NCBI RefSeq assembly: GCF_040784935.1
Contig: NZ_CP160680.1
Span: 2,512,501-2,576,500 of the forward strand
Origin: Lewinella sp. LCG006
GTDB lineage: Bacteria; Bacteroidota; Bacteroidia; Chitinophagales; Saprospiraceae
DNA: 64,000 nt
Reading direction: 5' to 3'
Shown: in pieces, positions 19,101-28,387 of the stretch
Numbering within the stretch: the stretch's first letter is position 1
Layout of the letters: every line of letters begins with the position of its first letter
Translations under genes and position numbers: made by a program
Notes under the pieces: generated by a model
Database searches by the model: none
The model's input: only the letters and a program-made list of their open reading frames with translations
What the model was told of the DNA's origin: nothing

Positions 19101-20406
19101 GGAGGTAGAGCACGTCTTCTTCCATCACATCGGGCTTCCGCTTGAGGATGCTACAACCGATGGCACAATCAAGGCAGCGCTTTTCCTGGCAATAACTATT
19201 TTTCAATTGCAATAATGCCTGACTTTGCCCTGCTTGTTTGGCTTCTATACCCAGGGCTTTCCATTCGGCAAGGATATGGTTGTTTTCTGCTGGTACGGCT
19301 TCCATTAAACGCAAGGCCCGTTCCTGGTAGAGGTCTGCACCGCGTTTTTTGCCATAAAGGAAAATAAATGGTGCAATGATGTTGATCACCAGCAGATGTA
19401 TCCTGGCTTTACCTAAGGTTTTGGCACTTTTTTTACTGGCCTTATCAAAACGGAAGTGCGTTTGCCAATAATTGGATAACTCCACCACGAAGGCATTTTC
19501 TATTTCGCGTAAATTTTGCGCCACCAACATTTTGCTAAACAGCTGTCCGGTACGAAAGAGCAAGGTGGTCCATTGGGCAATACGCACGGAAGGGAAATTG
19601 GCCGGCCGCATCCGCATAAATTTCCAGTGATTGCCGGACATGGGCTGGAGCTGGTATTTCTGTTTTAAAAACTGGTACTCCTTTTGTAGCTGGCGGGGAT
19701 ATTCATCCGCAAAGGTTTCCTCCAGGAGGCCTGCTTGCCCAAAAAGGAGAGCCTCCATTTGGGGTAAGCTGTTTTTGTGACGCAGCAACGTTTTGAGCGG
19801 AAGAGATTCCGCCAACATCAGAAAAGGATCGGCATTGACTTTGAGGCCAAAGCCCCAGGCGAGGCTCTGGTAAAAAGTCTCTTCCCAGTCGCCACCATTG
19901 CGATTGAGGCGTTCTTCGAGGGCTTGGGTACGCTCTTCCAGCCGCTCTACCAGCAGGCGGTCCAACCAGAGGTTAAAGGTGATTTCGGGCACGATGTACA
20001 ATTGTTGCTGGCAGGGCACCCAATTTTCACTATGGAGCAGGCGCAGGTACTGCTTGGCCAAGCCTACGGGCAGGTAGTTGCGCAAATCCAGGCAGGGTAT
20101 CCGCTCGCCGTCGTGGTGGCGTATGACCACATCTTCTTCCAACACAACATGGAGAATGACATTGTTGTAATTGGGATCATCCTGGTGCTTGTGCGCGTGC
20201 CACTCGGAGCTACGCAGGTGCATCTCCACATTGCCCGCCCATAGTGTCCCATCGATACGGATACGAGCATCCAGAAAGTCTGGCCCGGCGTGATGGTTGT
20301 GCTGGCCTGGATGGATAATTTCGAGTGCTTGCCCCGTCGTCGTCTTGAGTTCAGTTAATCGAAAGCGGCGGAGGCGCCATACAAAGTGTAGAAAATCTTC
20401 TCGCAT
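19051..20406 (-). CDS. DUF2851 family protein
   Basis: 451 aa, cytosolic. The N-terminal block FLHFVWRLRRFRLTELKTTTG followed by HPGQHNHHAGPDFLDARIRI and GNVEMHLRSSEWHAH is characteristic of DUF2851, which is widespread in Bacteroidota. The His/Asp/Glu-rich N-terminal third looks nuclease-like (PD-(D/E)XK-like E-x-H pattern), but this is inference. The C-terminus has a cluster of cysteines (CQEKRCLDCAIGCSIL) that could bind metal or a cluster. Confidence 0.88.
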   Translation of the reverse strand: MREDFLHFVWRLRRFRLTELKTTTGQALEIIHPGQHNHHAGPDFLDARIRIDGTLWAGNVEMHLRSSEWHAHKHQDDPNYNNVILHVVLEEDVVIRHHDGERIPCLDLRNYLPVGLAKQYLRLLHSENWVPCQQQLYIVPEITFNLWLDRLLVERLEERTQALEERLNRNGGDWEETFYQSLAWGFGLKVNADPFLMLAESLPLKTLLRHKNSLPQMEALLFGQAGLLEETFADEYPRQLQKEYQFLKQKYQLQPMSGNHWKFMRMRPANFPSVRIAQWTTLLFRTGQLFSKMLVAQNLREIENAFVVELSNYWQTHFRFDKASKKSAKTLGKARIHLLVINIIAPFIFLYGKKRGADLYQERALRLMEAVPAENNHILAEWKALGIEAKQAGQSQALLQLKNSYCQEKRCLDCAIGCSILKRKPDVMEEDVLYLPSWWLLPAAATTLAEE

Positions 20407-20466
20407 GATAAAGGTCTTTATATACTAGGAGTATAAAACGAGAAAAATTCCACGATGGGCGGGGAG

Positions 20467-21924
20467 TTATTTTTTCTTTTCTTTTTGCAAAAACAAATCC
20501 TGATTAATCAACAAGGCAAGATTAATGAAGAAAAAGGAGCCCACCTTATCGGTTTCGATCAGGTCGTTGATCAATAAAAATGCGGTAATGATAGTTGTGG
20601 AGAGTAAGACGGTCAGGACGATGCTTTGCCTGAAGGGATAGCTTGCTAAAGCGTGATAAAGTTGTTCTGCACGAAGGAAAAAAACGACCAATAGTGCCAG
20701 AAATATCAGCAGGCCGGGTAAGCCCTGCTCCACTAAAGTCATGAAAAAATAGCTGTGTACGCCTGATTGCTCGGGGTTGTCACTCACGTAAGTTTCAAAA
20801 CTGGTGACGGCGAAGGGTTTGTAAAAGTTGACGAAGTTGCCTGGGCCCCAGCCGAAAAGGGGGCGTTCGGGTGCCATGTTCCCTGCCGCAACCCAGCGGT
20901 AGACCCGCTCCATGGTGGAGATGTCTTCCATTTTGTAGGTCGCTTCAATCAGGTTATCAAAACGTTCGTGAGAGATGGTGCGGTCGTAATTCGGGGCAAA
21001 ATCAAGGTAGGTATTGTCTTGGGCAATGTATATTACGCCAGCCAATGCAGCAATGCCTGCCCCAATGAGCGCGTATTTCATCAAGCGCCAGCGGACAATG
21101 AAGTAGGTGCCAGCGGCGATCACCAGCGCAACGTATGCTGCTCGCGTAAACGACAGGTAGATGGCACCAAATACCAGCAGGCTTGCACCTGACAGGACCA
21201 CCCATTGCCAGCTCCATTTGCGGTAACGTACGAGCATTAATACCATAAAAGGAAAAAACAAGGTGAGGGCCGCCGCATAATTGACGTGGTTGCGCTGGAA
21301 AGGGTGCATGATACTATGGATGCCCTGGAAAGAAAAGCCCAACAGCGCGTGGCGTACAACAATGATGGTAACCATCAGGATAAAAGGCCAAAAGAAAATC
21401 CAGAAAAACTTCCTGTAGTCGGCCTCACTCCTGATAAGGTAAGCGGTAAGCAGAAAAAAGGTCACCACGTACCAAAGCTTGGCCAGAAGGAATTTTAGCG
21501 ATACGACAAACAAGTCGGAGGTAATAGTCGTCGTCGCCAACCAGGCCAGATGCAAGAGGAGCAACAGGGAGAGTGGATGCTTTAATAAATCGGTGGACAA
21601 ATGTTTGATATTGCGGAGCATAAACAAACCGAAGAGGAGCATCAGCCCTACAATCAAAGGCTCCGTCGGAAGATCGGTACCCAAGCCATTGGGGAGTTGT
21701 ACTTCTGTAGAGATAGGAATGCAGGCAATGAGCAACCAATAAAGCGGCTTGAAATCTACAAGCGCCAAATAAATGATCAGGAGCGCGGCAGGAATGCCTG
21801 CCAGAATATAGTAACCACTGGCCGCCGCTACAAAAACCGACAATAATACCATCACCACAAACCCCAGCACCAAGCCATGGCCAGCGGGTAAATTTGCAAT
21901 CTGTTGTCGGAATTTAGTATACAT
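20467..21924 (-). CDS. O-antigen ligase family protein
   Basis: 485 aa from the ATG at 21924, chosen because it lies four bases after the upstream stop; longer in-frame starts would sit inside that gene. About 12 membrane segments, with the Wzy_C-type periplasmic loop (MERVYRWVAAGNMAPERPLFGWGPGNFVN...) near 330-390. It is expected to polymerise or ligate a surface glycan. It is the last gene of a flippase, chain-length regulator and ligase operon. Confidence 0.88.
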   Translation of the reverse strand: MYTKFRQQIANLPAGHGLVLGFVVMVLLSVFVAAASGYYILAGIPAALLIIYLALVDFKPLYWLLIACIPISTEVQLPNGLGTDLPTEPLIVGLMLLFGLFMLRNIKHLSTDLLKHPLSLLLLLHLAWLATTTITSDLFVVSLKFLLAKLWYVVTFFLLTAYLIRSEADYRKFFWIFFWPFILMVTIIVVRHALLGFSFQGIHSIMHPFQRNHVNYAAALTLFFPFMVLMLVRYRKWSWQWVVLSGASLLVFGAIYLSFTRAAYVALVIAAGTYFIVRWRLMKYALIGAGIAALAGVIYIAQDNTYLDFAPNYDRTISHERFDNLIEATYKMEDISTMERVYRWVAAGNMAPERPLFGWGPGNFVNFYKPFAVTSFETYVSDNPEQSGVHSYFFMTLVEQGLPGLLIFLALLVVFFLRAEQLYHALASYPFRQSIVLTVLLSTTIITAFLLINDLIETDKVGSFFFINLALLINQDLFLQKEKKK

Positions 21925-21928
21925 CACA

Positions 21929-23071
21929 TTACTTTCCCTGGTAAACCGCTTTCCAATCAACATCGCTGTACGCCTCAAAAAGGAGTATGCCAATCAGGGT
22001 AAAAAAGAAGGTAACAAAGATGGCTGCCAGAACAATTAAGGTGCGAAAAGGCCGGGACTTCACTTGTGGACGCGCCGCATCTTCCACCACTATCATGGCA
22101 GGAATATCCGCCTGGTAAGTGGCCTGATATTGCTTCATTTTTTCTTTATCTTCACTAAGGCTGGTGTTGGCTTCCTGGTATTGGCGGGTATACAAAAGCA
22201 CTTTTGCCAAACCTTCGTTGAAACGATCCAGTTTTAGATTCAATTTGGAGAACTCTTCTTCCAAACCCGCTACTTTTACTTCGTAGATGGCAACAGAGTC
22301 TCTGAATCGCCCACCGCGTTCGCTAAAAGCTAAGAGTCTGGCGCGCGAGCTGTTGAGTTGGTTTTCCGTAATTGAGGCCAGGGTAGTAAGGCTTTCAGAT
22401 TGAGCTTCCGTATTGTAAATGCCATACTGCTTACGTAGCGACTGGAGGCTGTCGCTGAGTACGCTAAGCTGTTCTTCTTTGGCCGCAATGTTGTTCTCAA
22501 AAGTAGCGATCGCGCGCTGCTGCGTCGACTTGATGAGCGATTGCCCCAGGTGATTGATTTTTTCACGAGCAGTCCTGGCCATAGTGGCTGCCAACTCGGG
22601 GTCCTGGTCTTCAATACTCAGTTGGATAGCATCCCGTTTGGTTTTGGTAATATCGTACAGCCCTAAAAAATGGCGCCTTACGTAGAACTTTCCTTTCGGG
22701 CTGTCTTTGTCGATATCATAATGCTCGTACAAGCGAAATGTATCCACCAGGTAGTCAATCAATTCGTTGGATTCACTGATCGTGAGCAAGCGGTCGATAT
22801 CGCTTTCATTACCATACAGCTCGGGGGGGATCGTGCCGTCGCCAAACAACAGTTCCGGCGTAGCCTGGTCGGGGCTGGTCGCAAAAAAGACGGTACTGGC
22901 TTGATAGTACACGGGTAAAAGCAAAACGATAATCGCACTCCCTACACCCGCCAGTAAACAAGCGGTGACGATCACTTTTTTCCAACGAAAAAGGGTACGG
23001 AGAACGTCCACCAAATCAGTTTTCGGTGATGTCGTTGAATTATTGGGAACTTTGTCTTTTAGAGCAGTCAT
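21929..23071 (-). CDS. Polysaccharide chain-length determinant (Wzz/GumC-like)
   Basis: 380 aa from the ATG at 23071; a TTG two codons upstream is less likely. It has the Wzz layout: a first membrane helix (about 30-52), a periplasmic region with long coiled coils (about 155-300, e.g. AAKEEQLSVLSDSLQSLRKQ), a Pro-containing stretch and a second helix near the C-terminus (about 340-365). There is no C-terminal tyrosine kinase domain. It controls the length of exported polysaccharide. It precedes the ligase gene by four bases. Confidence 0.88.
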   Translation of the reverse strand: MTALKDKVPNNSTTSPKTDLVDVLRTLFRWKKVIVTACLLAGVGSAIIVLLLPVYYQASTVFFATSPDQATPELLFGDGTIPPELYGNESDIDRLLTISESNELIDYLVDTFRLYEHYDIDKDSPKGKFYVRRHFLGLYDITKTKRDAIQLSIEDQDPELAATMARTAREKINHLGQSLIKSTQQRAIATFENNIAAKEEQLSVLSDSLQSLRKQYGIYNTEAQSESLTTLASITENQLNSSRARLLAFSERGGRFRDSVAIYEVKVAGLEEEFSKLNLKLDRFNEGLAKVLLYTRQYQEANTSLSEDKEKMKQYQATYQADIPAMIVVEDAARPQVKSRPFRTLIVLAAIFVTFFFTLIGILLFEAYSDVDWKAVYQGK

Positions 23072-23150
23072 AGGCAAAGACTTGCGATTTTTTTTGCAAA
23101 AGTAGAAAAAGCCTTGAGCTTTGGTGCATTAGTCCCCATCTTTTGGGTGT

Positions 23151-24599
23151 TTACGAGGGGCGCAACCACGACCACCAGCTTTTTACATCGAGAAGCCTTA
23201 AGGCGAACGCTCCTAATATCCCCGCACATATACAGGCACTAAATTTAACGAACAAAGGTACGGAGAGTAAATGATTGCTGAAGTAATACCCTAAACCACA
23301 AAGCAACAAGCCCAGGAAGACTAATCGGAACAACAAATCCAGGGCCATAGGCAACTGCAACAAGTGCTTTGCCAAAGCCAACTGAGCTATAAAAGTAAGG
23401 GTTTGGGTAACAAAGGTAGCCTGCGCTGCGCCCAATGCGCCGTAACGAGGAATCAGCCACAAATTGAGGAGAACGTTAATCATAATCCCGGCAACAAACA
23501 CCCAATTCATTGGCCTTAAGCTGGCATTGGCGGTAAGCAAGGTTCCGTAAACGTAGCCGCCGCTCATGGGGATAAAGGTAAGCATGAGCCATTGCAAGAT
23601 CTGTCCGGAATAGCTATCGCCATTGGTGTACAGGCTGGTCATAATTGGCGTTGCGAACCAAATAACACTGATGGCCAAACTGAAGGCACCCGTCCACATC
23701 GTACTGATGGCCAAACGCGTGAGTGGTACAATATTGACACCCGTCTTCAATTGGCGAGCAAACATGGGCAAGAGCAATCCTGCCAATAAGTACCCCGCAA
23801 TATTACTAGCATCCAACAACCGGAAAGCGGATGCGTAACGATCTGCTTCTATCGCACCGTTGGGCAGCATTTTTTCAATCATGATGGCATCCAGGCGGGT
23901 GTAGGCGGTCATAAGAAACACCACCAGCGCATAGGGTGCACTTTGGCGAAGTAAACTTTGCACCTGTGCTTTACGCCACCGAAGTCGCAACTGTCCGAGC
24001 CGAGGGTAGAGGTAGCTTAGTAGCAAAATGATAGTGATGAGGTAAGCCGCTGTTTGCGCCAATACAAACCAGAAGATCGTAAAGTGAGCCTGCCAACTAC
24101 CGCCCCAGAGCAATACGCCGGCAATAACCACCAAGAGGCTCTTATCCAATACCGAAGCCCAGCTGTCCAGCCGATAAAGGCCTAATCCCGCCAAATTAGA
24201 GCGTAGAAAAAGCACCAGGGTCTGTAAAAATTGATTCACACAGATAGCCAGCAATAAGGTCCACACTGCCGGCGACTGGAAGCCCCAGAAATAACCCAGT
24301 ACAACCGTGACGACAGTGAAAACACCCCCCAGCAAGAGCTTGATGGTGAGCAAGTGCGGGAAATACTTTTGCAGTAAATGGCGGGATTGAGAAAGGTTGC
24401 GAGCATTGAAATTCTGAAGCCCAAAATCGGAGATGATCTGAAAGATAAAAGCGAAGTTGAACAGGGTGAAATACAAGCCGTACTCTCCTTCGGGCAGAAG
24501 GTTTTGTACCGTACGGTCAATGCCAAAGAGGTAGAAAGATTTTACTACCAAATTAAGCACAACAATCAGTACGGCGTTCCCGGCAAATTCTCTATTCAT
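23151..24599 (-). CDS. Oligosaccharide flippase (Wzx/MATE-like)
   Basis: 482 aa with 12-14 membrane helices and the polysaccharide-biosynthesis/MATE pattern (N-terminal FAGNAVLIVVLNLVVKSFYLFGIDR; YTRLDAIMIEKMLPNGAIEADRYASAFRLLDA). It would flip a lipid-linked oligosaccharide across the inner membrane. First gene of the operon that continues with the Wzz-like protein and ligase; no glycosyltransferases lie beside it. It starts 8 bp after the ogt stop. Confidence 0.9.
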   Translation of the reverse strand: MNREFAGNAVLIVVLNLVVKSFYLFGIDRTVQNLLPEGEYGLYFTLFNFAFIFQIISDFGLQNFNARNLSQSRHLLQKYFPHLLTIKLLLGGVFTVVTVVLGYFWGFQSPAVWTLLLAICVNQFLQTLVLFLRSNLAGLGLYRLDSWASVLDKSLLVVIAGVLLWGGSWQAHFTIFWFVLAQTAAYLITIILLLSYLYPRLGQLRLRWRKAQVQSLLRQSAPYALVVFLMTAYTRLDAIMIEKMLPNGAIEADRYASAFRLLDASNIAGYLLAGLLLPMFARQLKTGVNIVPLTRLAISTMWTGAFSLAISVIWFATPIMTSLYTNGDSYSGQILQWLMLTFIPMSGGYVYGTLLTANASLRPMNWVFVAGIMINVLLNLWLIPRYGALGAAQATFVTQTLTFIAQLALAKHLLQLPMALDLLFRLVFLGLLLCGLGYYFSNHLLSVPLFVKFSACICAGILGAFALRLLDVKSWWSWLRPS

Positions 24600-24607
24600 A
24601 TTAACCT

Positions 24608-25129
24608 TTAGAAGAGGCTTCCCTGACGGGCAAAGCTAAGGGGATTTTCCAATTCCAGTAACCTCCGCTTAAAATCGAGGCCATAAAAGTAGCCTTGTAA
24701 TTGTCCGTTTTTAGCGATCACCCGGTGGCAGGGTACGATGATAGCGATGGGGTTATTGCGGTTGGCCTGGCCTACAGCACGAATGGCTTTGGGGTCGCCC
24801 ATGCGGTCGGCAATGGATAGATAGGAGGTGGTACGGCCGTAGGGGATTTTTACCAACTCTTGCCAGACCGCCTGATGGAAATCAGTATGCCCAGAAAAAT
24901 CCAGCGGTAAATCAAAGACTTCTCGCTGCTGCTTGAAATATTCATCCAGCTGCCGAACTGCTTCTTTCAACTCACGAGGAATCGGGCCAGCCGGACAAGG
25001 TTTGGTGCTGACCAGGCTCACAGAACGCAACCCATTGGGGCTCCCTACCAGACGAAAGCAGCCAAAGGGAGAAAGATAGTGCGCCTCTACCTGCCCTGGC
25101 ACCGCTATTTCTTTTTTCTCATTACCCAT
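24608..25129 (-). CDS. ogt: Methylated-DNA--protein-cysteine methyltransferase
   Basis: 173 aa. A suicide repair protein that takes methyl groups from O6-methylguanine onto its own cysteine. The active site IVPCHRV (Cys134) and the DNA-contact stretch IPYGRTTSYLSIADRMGDPKAIRAVGQANRNNPI are intact. A few N-terminal residues resemble the Ogt N-domain. The usual GYxGG after the active site reads GYFYGLDFK here, a small variation. It is directly upstream of the flippase gene on the same strand. Confidence 0.93.
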   Translation of the reverse strand: MGNEKKEIAVPGQVEAHYLSPFGCFRLVGSPNGLRSVSLVSTKPCPAGPIPRELKEAVRQLDEYFKQQREVFDLPLDFSGHTDFHQAVWQELVKIPYGRTTSYLSIADRMGDPKAIRAVGQANRNNPIAIIVPCHRVIAKNGQLQGYFYGLDFKRRLLELENPLSFARQGSLF

Positions 25130-25187
25130 CGGCTACGTTTTTGTACCTCGCTAATTTAGACCTTATTCAGGAATTTCCCAACATCTT

Positions 25188-25793
25188 CTACTGGTGCCGT
25201 TCCCGTAAGATGGCCATTACTTCCTCCCAGCTATACCCTTTGGCGGCTAATAATACCAGATAGTGGTACATCAGGTCGGCCGCTTCATTGAGGAAAAGGT
25301 CCTTGTTGTCATCTTTTGCTTCAATGACGAGTTCCACGGCTTCTTCCCCTACTTTTTGGGCCACCTTATTGATGCCTTTTTTAAACAGCGAGCTGGTGTA
25401 GGAGGCGTCATTGGGGTTGTCGCGCCGATCCTGGATCACTTTCTCCAGATAGGGGACAAAGGCACCTTTGTTTTCGGTACCAAAACAAGTGCCCGTTCCC
25501 TTGTGGCAAGCAGGTCCTTTCGGCAAAACAAGGGCCAGCAGGGTATCCTGATCGCAGTCAAGCTGGAGGTCGATGAGTTCAAAAAAATTGCCGGAGGTTT
25601 CGCCTTTTGTCCATAAGCGGTTTTTGCTGCGGCTAAAAAAGGTCACGCGTTTTTCAGCCAGTGTTTGTGCTACAGCAGCTTGGTTCATGTAGCCCAGCAT
25701 CAATACTGCCTGAGTATTAACATCTTGGACGATAACGGGTACCAGGCCTTCGCCTTTCTGAAAATCTATCTCTGAACTCGAAAAGTTGTGCAT
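25188..25793 (-). CDS. hisIE: Bifunctional phosphoribosyl-AMP cyclohydrolase / phosphoribosyl-ATP pyrophosphatase HisIE
   Basis: 201 aa carrying steps 2 and 3 of histidine synthesis. The HisI half (1-110) shows VLMLGYMNQ, RVTFFSRSKNRLWTKGETSGN and the zinc-site pattern DCDQDTLL...CHKGTGTCF. The HisE half (about 115-201) has the helical YTSSLFKKGINKVAQKVGEEAVELVIEAKDD block. It is separated from hisF by an opposite-strand gene, so it must have its own promoter or depend on long read-through. Confidence 0.96.
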   Translation of the reverse strand: MHNFSSSEIDFQKGEGLVPVIVQDVNTQAVLMLGYMNQAAVAQTLAEKRVTFFSRSKNRLWTKGETSGNFFELIDLQLDCDQDTLLALVLPKGPACHKGTGTCFGTENKGAFVPYLEKVIQDRRDNPNDASYTSSLFKKGINKVAQKVGEEAVELVIEAKDDNKDLFLNEAADLMYHYLVLLAAKGYSWEEVMAILRERHQ

Positions 25794-25876
25794 TACTTAT
25801 TACCTTTAAAAAGTTTAAACAATGAATGTGTGCTACGGCACAAACGAAAAACCACTTTTTTATCTAAATCTTAACA

Positions 25877-26326
25877 ATGGATATTGACAATATTCTTGAC
25901 GACACCGGCAACGGCGGAACGGAATTAATTATCACGGACCCTATTCGTGGCTTTCTCTCGGAATCAGCCCGTTGGGGGAAATTCATTGCCATCATTGGCT
26001 TTGTTTTTATCGGCTTAGGCGTTCTCGCGATGCTTTTTGGCGGTGGTGCTATGATTGCTGGCGGTATGGCTGGCATGGGAGGCGTGATGATCTTGGTATA
26101 CGTTGTTATACTTGGCATCAGCCTCATTCCCATCTATTACTTGTACAATTTTTCCACAAAAATGCAGGTAGCTTTGCGCGATGATGACCAAATGTATCTT
26201 CGTGATGCTTTTGAGAACCACAAATCAATGTTCAAATTCTACGGCATCTTCTTGGCGATCATGTTGGGAATTTACGCTTTGGTCTTTATCATTAGCATCA
26301 TTTTTGGTGGACTTGCCAGCCTCTAA
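25877..26326 (+). CDS. DUF5362-like small membrane protein
   Basis: 149 aa with three hydrophobic segments (about 34-60, 66-92, 122-145) and the pattern [23 protein letters not shown] followed by [37 protein letters not shown]. This fits the DUF5362 family of Bacteroidota; function unknown. It lies on the opposite strand inside the his cluster, its stop overlapping the hisF stop by four bases. Confidence 0.8.
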   Translation: MDIDNILDDTGNGGTELIITDPIRGFLSESARWGKFIAIIGFVFIGLGVLAMLFGGGAMIAGGMAGMGGVMILVYVVILGISLIPIYYLYNFSTKMQVALRDDDQMYLRDAFENHKSMFKFYGIFLAIMLGIYALVFIISIIFGGLASL

Positions 26327-27078
26327 ATCCTTACCGGAATACGCTTTTCGTGCAGGTAACTTTTTAACTGCGGAATAGGTATTTCCCCAAAGTGAAAAAT
26401 ACTGGCGGCCAGCCCAGCATCGGCCTGGCCGCTGGTAAACACTTCGGCAAAGTGTTCCATCGTCCCCGCTCCTCCCGAAGCAATTACGGGAATTTGTACC
26501 AGCTCCGCAATGCGTGCTGTTGCTTCATTGGCAAATCCTGCCTTGGTGCCATCGTGGTCCATGCTGGTAAACAGGATTTCTCCCGCGCCACGATTTTCGG
26601 CTTCTTTTACCCAGTCAAAGAGTTTCATCTCCGTCGCTATGCGGCCGCCATTGAGGTGTACATACCACTCGTCGCCTACTTGCTTTGCGTCTACGGCTAA
26701 CACCACAAACTGGCTACCAAAGTCGCGTGCCAATTCACTGATAAGCTCCGGCCGGCGCACAGCAGCTGAATTGATGGATACCTTATCAGCGCCGGCATCC
26801 AGCAGTACACCTACATCGTCGACAGATCCAATGCCGCCACCAATGGTAAAGGGTATCTTCAGGTGCCGAGCAATTTTGCGCGCTAACGCAGCCAGCGTTT
26901 TGCGCTTTTCGTGCGTAGCCGTGATGTCCAAAAACACCAGCTCATCGGCCCCTTCTTCGCTGTAACGGGCCCCTAGCTCCACCGGATCACCAGCGTCGCG
27001 CAATTGAACAAAGTTGACCCCTTTTACGGTTCGCCCATCCTTGATGTCGAGGCAGGGTATGATTCGTTTTGCTAGCAT
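26323..27078 (-). CDS. hisF: Imidazole glycerol phosphate synthase cyclase subunit HisF
   Basis: 251 aa, full length. A TIM barrel that, with HisH, makes imidazole glycerol phosphate and AICAR. The two half-barrel phosphate/acid-base motifs are intact: [18 protein letters not shown] (catalytic Asp near 11) and [14 protein letters not shown] (Asp near 130). Its start is 4 bp from the hisA stop, part of the hisB-H-A-F block. Confidence 0.97.
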   Translation of the reverse strand: MLAKRIIPCLDIKDGRTVKGVNFVQLRDAGDPVELGARYSEEGADELVFLDITATHEKRKTLAALARKIARHLKIPFTIGGGIGSVDDVGVLLDAGADKVSINSAAVRRPELISELARDFGSQFVVLAVDAKQVGDEWYVHLNGGRIATEMKLFDWVKEAENRGAGEILFTSMDHDGTKAGFANEATARIAELVQIPVIASGGAGTMEHFAEVFTSGQADAGLAASIFHFGEIPIPQLKSYLHEKRIPVRI

Positions 27079-27082
27079 TGGA

Positions 27083-27793
27083 TTAAAAATTTAAATCTTT
27101 CAAAGCAATCCGCCCCTCATAAATTGCTTTGCCAATAATGGCACCAAAACAGCCCATCTCCCGCAGTTCTTCCACCTCCTTAATAGCGGTCACGCCGCCA
27201 CTGGCGATCAGTTGTAATTCAGGGAATTCAGACCTGATTTGCGCATAAAGCTCCTTGGCAGAACCCGCCAAAAGACCATCCTTGGAAACATCCGTGCAAA
27301 TTGCGTAGCGCACCCCCGCCGCCAGGTAGCGCTCCAGAAAAGGCAGCAACTCCTCCTGGCTTTCTTCCTCCCAACCACTGACGGCGATCTTGCCATTCTT
27401 TACATCTGCTCCCAGTATGATGCGTTCAGCACCAAAGCGTTCGAGCCACGAGAGGAAAAGATCAGGATCTTTCACCGCTACGGTTCCTCCTGTGATCTGC
27501 CGGGCACCGCATTCAAAAGCAATGCGTAGATCATCATCCTTTTTGAGGCCACCACCAAAATCAATGTGCAGATGGGTCTTACTCGCAATGCGCTCCAATA
27601 CCTTGTGATTAACGATATGTTTAGCGCGGGCACCGTCGAGGTCTACCAAGTGCAGGCGGGTCACACCAGCATCAGCAAAGGCTTTGGCTACCTCCAGGGG
27701 GTCTTCGTTGTAGACCTTTTTTTGGCTGTAGTCGCCCTGGGTAAGGCGCACACACTTGCCATCAATAATGTCGATTGCGGGAATAATATGCAT
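27083..27793 (-). CDS. hisA: ProFAR isomerase HisA
   Basis: 236 aa TIM barrel isomerase acting on ProFAR. Conserved [20 protein letters not shown] (Asp8), HLVDLDGA and [16 protein letters not shown] blocks are present, as is [13 protein letters not shown]. Three bases separate it from hisH upstream and four from hisF downstream, so translation is probably coupled. Confidence 0.97.
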   Translation of the reverse strand: MHIIPAIDIIDGKCVRLTQGDYSQKKVYNEDPLEVAKAFADAGVTRLHLVDLDGARAKHIVNHKVLERIASKTHLHIDFGGGLKKDDDLRIAFECGARQITGGTVAVKDPDLFLSWLERFGAERIILGADVKNGKIAVSGWEEESQEELLPFLERYLAAGVRYAICTDVSKDGLLAGSAKELYAQIRSEFPELQLIASGGVTAIKEVEELREMGCFGAIIGKAIYEGRIALKDLNF

Positions 27794-27796
27794 AGA

Positions 27797-28387
27797 TTAT
27801 AGCTCTAAAAAGTCCAGTAAAATTCGCTCACCCACACTGCCCGATTTCTCGGGATGAAACTGCGTGGCGTAAAAATTATCCTTTTGTAGTACGGCACTAA
27901 AAGGGTGGATATAGTCGGTTTCGGCCACCGTAAAAGGGCCAAGTTCTACGTAGTAACTATGCACGAAATAAGCATGCTGTCCTTCCAACTCGGGGCTCAG
28001 CCAGCTATTTTCGTGCAAACGCAAGGTATTCCATCCCATGTGGGGTACTTTCTCTTTCTGCTGCGGTCGAAAACGTTTGACCGCCTGGGGAATGATCCCT
28101 AAACAAGGCGTATGATCGTCTTCTTCGGAATAATCGCAGAGCAACTGCATCCCCAGGCAAACGCCCAATACAGGCTGTGTCAGGCTGGGAATCAGCTGGT
28201 CCAGGCCCTTTTCTCGTAAGAAGGCCATGGTGGTTCCCGCAGCACCTACACCAGGGAAGATCACCTTGTCAGCAGCACGGATCGCGGCGTGGTCAGCGGT
28301 GAGTTGTGCCTCGTGGCCAATGCGCTCCATCGCGTAAAGCACCGACCGGACATTCCCGGCGTTGTAGTCGATAATTGCAATTTTCAT
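27797..28387 (-). CDS. hisH: Imidazole glycerol phosphate synthase glutaminase subunit HisH
   Basis: 196 aa class I amidotransferase supplying ammonia to HisF. The nucleophile elbow is GVCLGMQLL (Cys near 78) and the His-Glu pair sits in TQFHPEKSG. Its ATG starts immediately after the hisB stop. Confidence 0.97.
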   Translation of the reverse strand: MKIAIIDYNAGNVRSVLYAMERIGHEAQLTADHAAIRAADKVIFPGVGAAGTTMAFLREKGLDQLIPSLTQPVLGVCLGMQLLCDYSEEDDHTPCLGIIPQAVKRFRPQQKEKVPHMGWNTLRLHENSWLSPELEGQHAYFVHSYYVELGPFTVAETDYIHPFSAVLQKDNFYATQFHPEKSGSVGERILLDFLEL

